DNA of 64,000 bases from JAKACA01 sp049510975 (GTDB lineage Bacteria; Actinomycetota; Acidimicrobiia; Acidimicrobiales; Bog-793), in NCBI GenBank assembly GCA_049510975.1, contig JBEKYM010000004.1, forward strand, positions 62,001-126,000, written 5' to 3'. The first letter of the stretch is position 1. Every line of letters begins with the position of its first letter. The notes below the pieces were generated by a model. That model was not told the DNA's origin. It ran no database searches and saw only the letters and a program-made list of their open reading frames with translations. Of this stretch, positions 7,968 through 13,455 are shown in pieces. A program made the translations under genes and the position numbers.

Positions 7968-9371
7968 ATGGACCTGCACCACTGGATCGGCGCCGCCATC
8001 GACCACCAGGTGGACTGGGCGGCGGGCTTCGGGCCGTACGCGGCCGCCCCTGAGCTCGAGGTCGACGAGGGTCGGCTCAGCGTCGCTTTCGCCGAGCTCT
8101 TCGCCCGTCTCGAGGACAACTACCCCTTCTTCCACCCTCGCTACGCCGGCCAGATGCTGAAGCCTCCGCACCCGGCCGCAGTCACGGCCTACCTCGCCGC
8201 CATGCTCGTCAACCCGAACAACCACGCCCTCGACGGTGGGCCGGCGACTGCTCAGATGGAGCTCGAGTCGATTGCTGCGCTGGCGGAGATGATCGGCTTC
8301 GAGACCCACATCGGGCACCTGACGACAAGCGGCACCATCGCCAATCTCGAGGCGCTCTTCGTGGCGCGATCGCTCCATCCGGACAAGGGAGTCGCCTTCA
8401 GCGATCAGGCGCACTACACCCACGGGCGCATGTGTCACCTGCTGGGCATGGCAGGCCACGCCGTCGGCACCGACGCGCTCGGCCGCATCGACCTCGGCGA
8501 AGTCGAGGATCTGGCGAGGAGCGGCGCCATCGGGACCGTTGTCGTCACGACCGGGACGACCGGCCTCGGAGCGATCGACCGTGTGGACGAGGCGCTGGCA
8601 CTGAAGGAGCGCTACGGGTTGCGGGTGCATGTGGATGGGGCGTATGGGGGTTTCTTCGCCGTGCTGGGCAACGACGGGAGCTCGTCTGCCTCGCTCGGAC
8701 TGGATCCGGCGCCGTGGGCGGCCATCGCCCAATGCGACTCGTTCGTGGTGGACCCCCATAAACACGGGCTTCAGCCGTACGGCTGCGGGGCTGTCCTGTT
8801 CGCCGATGCGGGTGCCGGGCGCCACTACGCCCATGACTCGCCGTACACGTATTTCACCGGAGGTGGCGCCGCGCACCTCGGCGAGATCAGCCTCGAGTGC
8901 TCGCGAGCAGGAGCAGCGGCGGCAGCGTGGTGGTTGACCCTGCAGCTGTTCCCCTTGACGCCGGGCGGGCTCGGGAGGGTCTTGGCAGCGACGCGCCGGT
9001 CGGCGCTCTCGTTTGCCTCCCTCGTCGAATCGTCGGAGCGGCTCTGCCTGTATCAGCGGCCAGAGCTCGACATCGTCACCTACTTCGCCCGGGCGGCGTC
9101 GAACCTGGCGGCCGTCGACGGTTCCTCCGCCCGCATCCTGGCCGGGACGATGGCGGCGAACGACCCCGTCTTCGTGAGTGTCCTGAAAGTGCACGCCTCC
9201 GAGCTGGTCCGGCGCCATGGGCGGCTGGCCCCGCCGGCGGAAGAGGCCGGCAGTGGACCTGGGCTCGGCGAGGACGTCCGGATCCTCCGGTCCGTCCTCA
9301 TGAAACCCGAATCCGAACCCTACGGCCGCGTCCTCCTCGCCAACCTGGAGGCGGCTGTGGCGGGGGCGTAG
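7968..9371 (+). CDS. PLP-dependent group II decarboxylase family protein
   Basis: A 467-residue fold-type I PLP enzyme of the aromatic-L-amino-acid/glutamate decarboxylase family. The PLP lysine is K265 in SFVVDPHKHGLQPYGCG. The phosphate-binding segment LTTSGTIANLEAL (about residue 105) and the aspartate of HVDGAYGG are in place. The N-terminal part has the family segment HPRYAGQMLKPPHPAA. Many proteins of this subgroup decarboxylate amino acids to amines, but the substrate cannot be read from motifs. It is 40 bp after the UbiA-like gene. A TAGAAC box 8 nt before the ATG resembles the leaderless promoters seen elsewhere in the window, so it may have its own transcript. Confidence 0.88.
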   Translation: MDLHHWIGAAIDHQVDWAAGFGPYAAAPELEVDEGRLSVAFAELFARLEDNYPFFHPRYAGQMLKPPHPAAVTAYLAAMLVNPNNHALDGGPATAQMELESIAALAEMIGFETHIGHLTTSGTIANLEALFVARSLHPDKGVAFSDQAHYTHGRMCHLLGMAGHAVGTDALGRIDLGEVEDLARSGAIGTVVVTTGTTGLGAIDRVDEALALKERYGLRVHVDGAYGGFFAVLGNDGSSSASLGLDPAPWAAIAQCDSFVVDPHKHGLQPYGCGAVLFADAGAGRHYAHDSPYTYFTGGGAAHLGEISLECSRAGAAAAAWWLTLQLFPLTPGGLGRVLAATRRSALSFASLVESSERLCLYQRPELDIVTYFARAASNLAAVDGSSARILAGTMAANDPVFVSVLKVHASELVRRHGRLAPPAEEAGSGPGLGEDVRILRSVLMKPESEPYGRVLLANLEAAVAGA

Positions 9372-9374
9372 ACT
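9369..9374 (+). promoter_or_regulatory. -10 box TAGACT (CC-motif gene)
   Basis: TAGACT ends 8 nt before ATG 9383 and overlaps the TAG stop of the decarboxylase. No -35 or ribosome binding site is evident. Confidence 0.45.
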
Positions 9375-9382
9375 CGACAGCC

Positions 9383-9763
9383 ATGCGAGTCGTCGCCACG
9401 CCGGAGGCTTCGGAGTTCATCTCCGCCCAGGGTGGCGTTGCCTACGTGCGGCCGCTGCGACGGAAATGTTGTGGCGGTGCCATGACGGTACTGTCGGCCA
9501 CGACGCGGGCACCGGCCGATGCGGCGCGCTACGAACCCGTCGGCGATGGCACCATCGGCGTCCGTTACCTGCGGCCGGCAGCGCTGGATCGAAACGGAGT
9601 CCCGGTGCCCCGCGTGGGGCGCGGGGACGCCGCGTCGGGTGGGGAAGCCGGCGATCCCGGCGTGGGTGAACCCGCCGGACCTGAGGAGCTGCTGATCGAG
9701 CTGCGCGGCCGACGGCACCCGAGACTCGTCGCCTGCTGGGACGGGTGTCTGTTCAAAATCTAG
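9383..9763 (+). CDS. Small CC-motif protein (IscA/HesB-like or CC/Se-motif family)
   Basis: A 126-residue soluble protein. Its N-terminus reads RVVATPEASEFISAQGG, like the start of A-type Fe-S carrier or HesB proteins, then RRKCCGGAM at residues 27-35. The Cys-Cys-Gly-Gly element is the hallmark of a small family in which some members have selenocysteine instead of the first Cys (the CC/Se-motif family, from memory). The TGT TGT codons here specify two ordinary cysteines. Another pair lies near the C-terminus (C118, C122 in ACWDGCLF). The middle (residues about 70-100) is Gly/Pro-rich and probably disordered. A redox or metal-carrier role is inference. ATG 9383 follows a leaderless-type -10 box. 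Confidence 0.6.
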   Translation: MRVVATPEASEFISAQGGVAYVRPLRRKCCGGAMTVLSATTRAPADAARYEPVGDGTIGVRYLRPAALDRNGVPVPRVGRGDAASGGEAGDPGVGEPAGPEELLIELRGRRHPRLVACWDGCLFKI

Positions 9764-9772
9764 AGGAATCCC

Positions 9773-9801
9773 TTGACGCGGCTGGGTTGCGGGTGGACCA
9801 T
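9773..9801 (+). promoter_or_regulatory. Promoter TTGACG-N17-GACCAT
   Basis: TTGACG at 9773-9778 and GACCAT at 9796-9801 are separated by exactly 17 nt. Transcription would begin near 9808 and run into the structured leader. The -10 match is partial. Confidence 0.4.
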
Positions 9802-9854
9802 GGGTGATGCGGGATGAGCATCCCGTGATGTGAAGGTAGACGGAAGGAGTCAGC

Positions 9855-9899
9855 GTGAGAACGTTGGACTGTTCCGAGGAGCCCGGGCCACCGGACTGA
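9855..9899 (+). CDS. Possible 14-residue leader peptide
   Basis: A GTG-initiated ORF of 14 sense codons (VRTLDCSEEPGPPD) has AAGGAG 5 nt upstream, one of the better ribosome binding sites in the region. It starts about 47 nt after the predicted transcription start, and its stop lies inside the loop of the first alternative hairpin (9881-9912). This is the geometry expected if ribosome position selects the RNA fold. No run of identical or regulatory codons is present, so the sensed signal is unknown. It may be a chance ORF. Confidence 0.3.
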   Translation: MRTLDCSEEPGPPD

Positions 9900-10155
9900 A
9901 GGTGCCCGGGCCGAAAGGCCCGGGCTGCCGTGTCTTCTGGCGCCTGACCGCCAAGAACGGTCGGAGCGACGTTCGGTGCACCTCGGTGCCCGAACCCGCC
10001 CAACCCCAGCGGAGTATGCCCGCCACCAACAAGCGGCGGTTGGCACGTCGGAAGCATCGGCCACGGCGAAGGCGTCTCGTTGCTCGTCGAGACGGCGGAC
10101 GTCGTGTCCTCAAGACGGATGGAGGAATCCATACCTGATCATCAGTACGGGCACC

Positions 10156-10177
10156 GGGCCGGCCGCGTGGCCGGTCC
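10156..10177 (+). terminator. GC-rich hairpin without U-tract
   Basis: GGGCCGGCC (10156-10164) pairs with GGCCGGTCC (10169-10177) around a GCGT loop: nine pairs including one G-U. It lies between the structured leader and the promoter of the next gene. The absence of a T-run makes it at best a non-canonical terminator. Confidence 0.3.
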
Positions 10178-10249
10178 GTCCCGCGTCCGGGCGTTGGCGT
10201 CGCCCCGAGCCTAGGCGCCGGCGGTATCGGGACCGGGCGATGCCGGACA

Positions 10250-10255
10250 TACACT
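10250..10255 (+). promoter_or_regulatory. -10 box TACACT (DUF2461 gene)
   Basis: TACACT ends exactly 6 nt before ATG 10262, so transcription would begin at the start codon. It implies that the DUF2461 gene is transcribed independently of the upstream leader. Confidence 0.55.
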
Positions 10256-10261
10256 GCGGCG

Positions 10262-10912
10262 ATGGCGTTCACAGGCTGGCCGGCTGAGGCGATCGACTTC
10301 TACGAGGGCCTCGAGGCCGATAATTCGAAGACCTACTGGATGGCCAACAAGGCGACCTACGAGCGGGACGTCTATGCCCCGATGGCGGCTCTCCTCGCCG
10401 AGCTGGCGCCGGAGTTCGGAGAGGCCAAGATCTTCCGACCGTACCGAGATGTCCGCTTCAGCAAGGACAAGTCCCCGTACAAGACGGGGATCGCGGCGTC
10501 ACTGGCGGCGGGTGGCTACATCTCGCTTTCGGCTCGCGGCCTCGGTGTCGGCAGCGGGATGTACATGATGGCGAGCGACCAGCTCGAGCGCTTCCGGGCT
10601 GCGGTTGCCGACGAGCGGACCGGTCTCGCCCTCGTCGGATTGCTGGGCAAGCTCGACAAGATGGGGATCGAGGCTCATGCCCACGACGCTCTGAAGACGG
10701 CTCCGAAGGGCTACCCGAAGGATCACCCGCGAATCGACCTGCTCCGGTACAAGGGCTTGGTCGCCTGGCAGGATTGGCCGCCGGGCGAGTGGCTGGGAAC
10801 GGCGAAGGCGAAGAAGAACGTCACCGCCTTCCTGCGGGCGTGCGGTCCGATGAACGAGTGGTTGGCCGAGCACGTGGGGCCGACGACGTTGGACGCGGGC
10901 CGCTCGGGCTGA
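10262..10912 (+). CDS. DUF2461 family protein
   Basis: A 216-residue protein with DUF2461 hallmarks: EAIDFYEGLEADNSKTYW at the start, then IFRPYRDVRFSKDKSPYKTG (residues 58-77) and YKGLVAWQDWP. The family is widespread, soluble and of unknown function; TIGR02453 covers the same proteins. Length is normal for the family and no membrane segment or signal peptide is present. The ATG is preceded by a leaderless-type -10 box. Its last 92 bp overlap the 3' end of the convergent DUF2277 gene on the other strand. Confidence 0.88.
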   Translation: MAFTGWPAEAIDFYEGLEADNSKTYWMANKATYERDVYAPMAALLAELAPEFGEAKIFRPYRDVRFSKDKSPYKTGIAASLAAGGYISLSARGLGVGSGMYMMASDQLERFRAAVADERTGLALVGLLGKLDKMGIEAHAHDALKTAPKGYPKDHPRIDLLRYKGLVAWQDWPPGEWLGTAKAKKNVTAFLRACGPMNEWLAEHVGPTTLDAGRSG

Positions 10913-11129
10913 AGGCCGCCGGCCGGCCCTGCACCACCCAATCGCCAAGCAGTCGGGACGTCGCATCGGCGATCTCGGAGATGGCGCGGTCGAAGGCCTC
11001 CTGGTTGGCTCGGGCGGGTATCTTCGCTTTGGTCCCCGAGACTTTGCGGACGAATTGTCGGGCGGCGGCCTCGACCTCCTCCGGTGTCAGATCTGGCAGG
11101 TCTCGAAGGCTCACGATGCTTCGGCACAT
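10821..11129 (-). CDS. DUF2277 family protein
   Basis: A 102-residue protein whose first 75 residues match DUF2277: MCRSIVSLRDL, then EEVEAAARQFVRKVSG and FDRAISEIADATSRLLGDW. Function is unknown; the Cys-Arg start and the RKVSG loop are the family signature. The C-terminal about 28 residues are Pro/Arg/Ser-rich and are encoded antisense to the end of the DUF2461 gene. That tail may simply be what the overlap permits. Upstream, TACGAT ends 8 nt before the ATG. The tandem palindromic repeats lie just beyond that promoter. Confidence 0.82.
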   Translation of the reverse strand: MCRSIVSLRDLPDLTPEEVEAAARQFVRKVSGTKAKIPARANQEAFDRAISEIADATSRLLGDWVVQGRPAAFSPSGPRPTSSAPRARPTTRSSDRTPAGRR

Positions 11130-11137
11130 GGAACTCG

Positions 11138-11143
11138 ATCGTA
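11138..11143 (-). promoter_or_regulatory. -10 box TACGAT (DUF2277 gene)
   Basis: Reading on the minus strand, TACGAT ends 8 nt before ATG 11129. No ribosome binding site is seen in the 8 nt. Confidence 0.45.
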
Positions 11144-11181
11144 GGCCGTGCCGGGTCGTCGCCGGCGGCCGGCGCCGGGGT

Positions 11182-11229
11182 TTCTGGGTGCACCTTGGGG
11201 ACACATACGTCCCTTTCACGCACCCAGAA
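11182..11229. repeat. 48-bp palindromic repeat, copy 1
   Basis: A hyphenated palindrome: outer arms TTCTGGGTGC and GCACCCAGAA (10 bp), inner arms GGGAC and GTCCC around ACATAC. It is identical to copy 2 at 11263-11310 except for one base (C against G at position 13). The shared sequence extends a few bases outward on both sides (GGG before, CGCCGG after). Confidence 0.9.
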
Positions 11230-11262
11230 CGCCGGCCGGCCGGAGCATCGCCGGCCCAGGGT

Positions 11263-11310
11263 TTCTGGGTGCACGTTGGGGACACATACGTCCCTTTCAC
11301 GCACCCAGAA
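11263..11310. repeat. 48-bp palindromic repeat, copy 2
   Basis: Second copy of the palindrome, 81 bp from the first and in the same orientation, between the DUF2277 promoter and fdsG. Transcribed in either direction it would fold into a two-step hairpin. I did not find a third copy in the window. Confidence 0.9.
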
Positions 11311-11392
11311 CGCCGGCGCTCCGAGCCGAACAGCGGCCGCCGGCGGGTCGGTCACTACCGGATGACTGAACGGCGAGTTAGTCTCGGAGGTA

Positions 11393-11875
11393 GTGGCAGC
11401 GATATCGACGTCCACAGAGCCGTGGTCGGAGGATCGAGCCCGGGAGCTTGTCCGCCGGCACCTAGGGCAGCGCGGGCCGCTCCTGCCCGTATTGCACGAC
11501 CTGCAGGAGGCCTTCGGCTGCATCGACAAGCGATCGATCTCGGTCGCCGCCGACGTGCTCAACCTCTCCGAAGCAGAGGTGTACGGGGTGCTGACGTTCT
11601 ACAAGGACTTCCGCACCGAGCCGGCGGGGTCGTCGGTCGTGCACATCTGCCGGGCGGAGGCCTGCCAGGCCATGGGTGCTGAGGCCCTTGGCGCCCATGC
11701 TTGCAAACGGCTCGGCGTCGGCTTCGGCGGGACCACGCTCGACGGCAAGGTCACGCTCGAGCAGGTGTTCTGCCTCGGGAACTGCGCCCTCTCGCCGGCG
11801 GTGATGATCGACGGCGAAGTCTTCGGTCGCGTGGATGCCGCCCGGTTCGACGAGCTGGTGGGACCGGCGCGATGA
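11393..11875 (+). CDS. fdsG: NAD-dependent formate dehydrogenase gamma subunit (NuoE-like)
   Basis: A 160-residue thioredoxin-fold [2Fe-2S] subunit related to NuoE. Cluster ligands are visible as C86 and C91 (ICRAEACQAMG) and C127 and C131 (VFCLGNCALSP). It passes electrons between the FMN subunit and the rest of the enzyme. GTG 11393 is the only plausible start; a GGAGG lies unusually close (2 nt). It is the first gene of a tightly packed four-gene operon, with its stop overlapping the fdsB start. Assignment to Fds rather than respiratory complex I follows from the downstream Mo-bis-MGD subunit and fdsD. Confidence 0.9.
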   Translation: MAAISTSTEPWSEDRARELVRRHLGQRGPLLPVLHDLQEAFGCIDKRSISVAADVLNLSEAEVYGVLTFYKDFRTEPAGSSVVHICRAEACQAMGAEALGAHACKRLGVGFGGTTLDGKVTLEQVFCLGNCALSPAVMIDGEVFGRVDAARFDELVGPAR

Positions 11876-13455
11876 CGACGTTCTACGTGTCTCGGGACAC
11901 GGCCGCCCGTTCCGTGGGCGCCGAAGCCGTGGCGACGGAGATCCTCGCCCGGGCAGCGGCCCTTGACGTCGAGCTCGTGCGGCCCGGTTCGCGCGGCCTG
12001 TTCTGGCTCGAGCCGCTCGTCGAGCTGGCGACGCCCGCCGGCCGCCTCGCTTTCGGACCCGTCCAGCCGAGCGACGTCGCCGATCTGCTGGCGCACGTGC
12101 TCGACGGCGAGCCGACCGAAAGTCCCCTCTACCTCGGCCCGACCGAGGAGATCGCCCAGCTGGCACGTCAGCAGCGCATCACGTTTGCTCGCGTGGGCAT
12201 CACCGATCCGCTGTCGGTGACGGACTATCTCGACCATGGCGGCTTGTCCGGCCTGCGGCGGGCACGAGCCATGACACCGGCGGAGATCATCGCCGAGGTG
12301 ACGAGCGCCGGGCTGCGAGGCAGGGGCGGAGCAGGCTTCCCGACCGGCATCAAGTGGCAGACCGTCCTCGAGGCACCCGGCGAAACGAAGTTCGTCTGCT
12401 GCAACGCCGACGAAGGCGACTCCGGTACTTACGCCGACCGCATGCTCATGGAGGGCGACCCGTTCCTGCTGATCGAGGGCATGGCGATCGCGGCGCTCGC
12501 AGTCGGTGCCGTCGCCGGCTACATCTACATCCGCTCGGAGTACCCGGCCGCCGTCGCCACGATGCGAGAGGCCGTCGCCATCGCCGCACAGGCGGGCTGG
12601 GTCGGCCCTCAGACTGGCTTCGAGCTGGAGGTTCGCGTCGGCGCCGGCGCCTACATCTGCGGCGAGGAGACCTCGATGCTCGAGAGCCTCGAGGGCAACC
12701 GCGGGGTTGCCCGAGCCAAGCCTCCCTTGCCCGCCATCGCAGGCCTGTTCGGTCAGCCCACGATCGTCAACAACGTGCTCTCGCTCGCGGCCGTACCCTC
12801 CATCCTCGCCGACGGCGACGCCGCTGCCGGCTACGGCAGTCTCGGGCTGGAGCGCTCCCGAGGGACTCAGGTGTTCCAGCTGGGCGGCAACATCCGTCGC
12901 GGGGGCATCGTGGAGGTGCCCTTCGGCATCACGTTGCGGGAGCTCATCGAGGACCTCGGCGGTGGCACCGCCAGCGGGCGGCCGATCAGGGCCGTGCAGG
13001 TCGGCGGTCCGCTCGGCGCCTACCTCCCGGCCAGCGAGCTCGATCTGCCCACCGACTACGAAACCCTCGCCGCCCACGGCGCCATGCTCGGCCACGGCGG
13101 CATCGTCGTGTTCGACGACACCGTCGACATGGCCCGGCAGGCTCGTTTCGCCATGGAGTTCTGTGCCGAGGAGTCCTGCGGGAAGTGCACGCCCTGCCGG
13201 GTCGGCTCCGTGCGAGGGGTCGAGGTCATCGACCGCATCATCGCCGGCGAGTCGGCACAGGAGAACCTGGAGTTGCTCGAGGACCTCTGCGAGCTCATGG
13301 TGGACGGCTCGCTGTGTGCCATGGGTGGTCTCACACCTCAGCCCGTGCGCAGTGCGCTGCGCCACTTCAGCGAGGACTTCGGCGGCCTCGGACGAGGCGG
13401 GACGGTGACGATGACGACAGGTGGGAGAATGACAGGTCAGGGAGCACAGACATGA
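11872..13455 (+). CDS. fdsB: NAD-dependent formate dehydrogenase beta subunit (NuoF-like, NADH/FMN)
   Basis: A 527-residue subunit that carries FMN, binds NAD and holds one [4Fe-4S]. The first about 110 residues form an extra thioredoxin-like domain without cluster cysteines. The NuoF core follows: GLRGRGGAGFPTGIKW (FMN/NAD loop), CNADEGDSGTYADR, YICGEETSMLESLEG and the cluster motif ESCGKCTPCR near residue 441. ATG 11872 overlaps the fdsG stop, and its own stop overlaps the fdsA start. The reaction is electron transfer from the Mo centre, via Fe-S clusters, to NAD+. Confidence 0.93.
   Translation: MTTFYVSRDTAARSVGAEAVATEILARAAALDVELVRPGSRGLFWLEPLVELATPAGRLAFGPVQPSDVADLLAHVLDGEPTESPLYLGPTEEIAQLARQQRITFARVGITDPLSVTDYLDHGGLSGLRRARAMTPAEIIAEVTSAGLRGRGGAGFPTGIKWQTVLEAPGETKFVCCNADEGDSGTYADRMLMEGDPFLLIEGMAIAALAVGAVAGYIYIRSEYPAAVATMREAVAIAAQAGWVGPQTGFELEVRVGAGAYICGEETSMLESLEGNRGVARAKPPLPAIAGLFGQPTIVNNVLSLAAVPSILADGDAAAGYGSLGLERSRGTQVFQLGGNIRRGGIVEVPFGITLRELIEDLGGGTASGRPIRAVQVGGPLGAYLPASELDLPTDYETLAAHGAMLGHGGIVVFDDTVDMARQARFAMEFCAEESCGKCTPCRVGSVRGVEVIDRIIAGESAQENLELLEDLCELMVDGSLCAMGGLTPQPVRSALRHFSEDFGGLGRGGTVTMTTGGRMTGQGAQT

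Larger units (their letters stand above)
9808..10177 (+). ncRNA. Candidate structured leader or small RNA with competing hairpins
   Basis: No convincing protein fills 9764-10261. The segment GCCCGGGCC occurs at 9881-9889 and 9904-9912, and its complement GGCCCGGGC at 9917-9925. Two mutually exclusive stems are therefore possible: 9881-9912 (with a CACC/GGTG extension and one bulge) or 9904-9925 (9 bp closed by a GAAA loop). The first would sequester the stop of a 14-codon ORF at 9855. Further hairpins are 10073-10094 (CGTCTCG/CGAGACG) and 10156-10177 (9 bp, GC-rich). The second is suited to ending the transcript, though no T-run follows. The layout resembles attenuation, but it matches no riboswitch or RNA family that I know. 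Confidence 0.35.

Noticed and set aside
9830..10138. 102-codon ORF ending in a very basic peptide (KRRLARRKHRPRRRR)
   Set aside because: Third-position GC is well below that of real genes here and it overlaps the hairpins; more likely non-coding RNA.
11182..11310. CRISPR-like repeat pair
   Set aside because: Only two palindromic copies with an unmatched 33-bp gap and no cas genes; not a CRISPR array.
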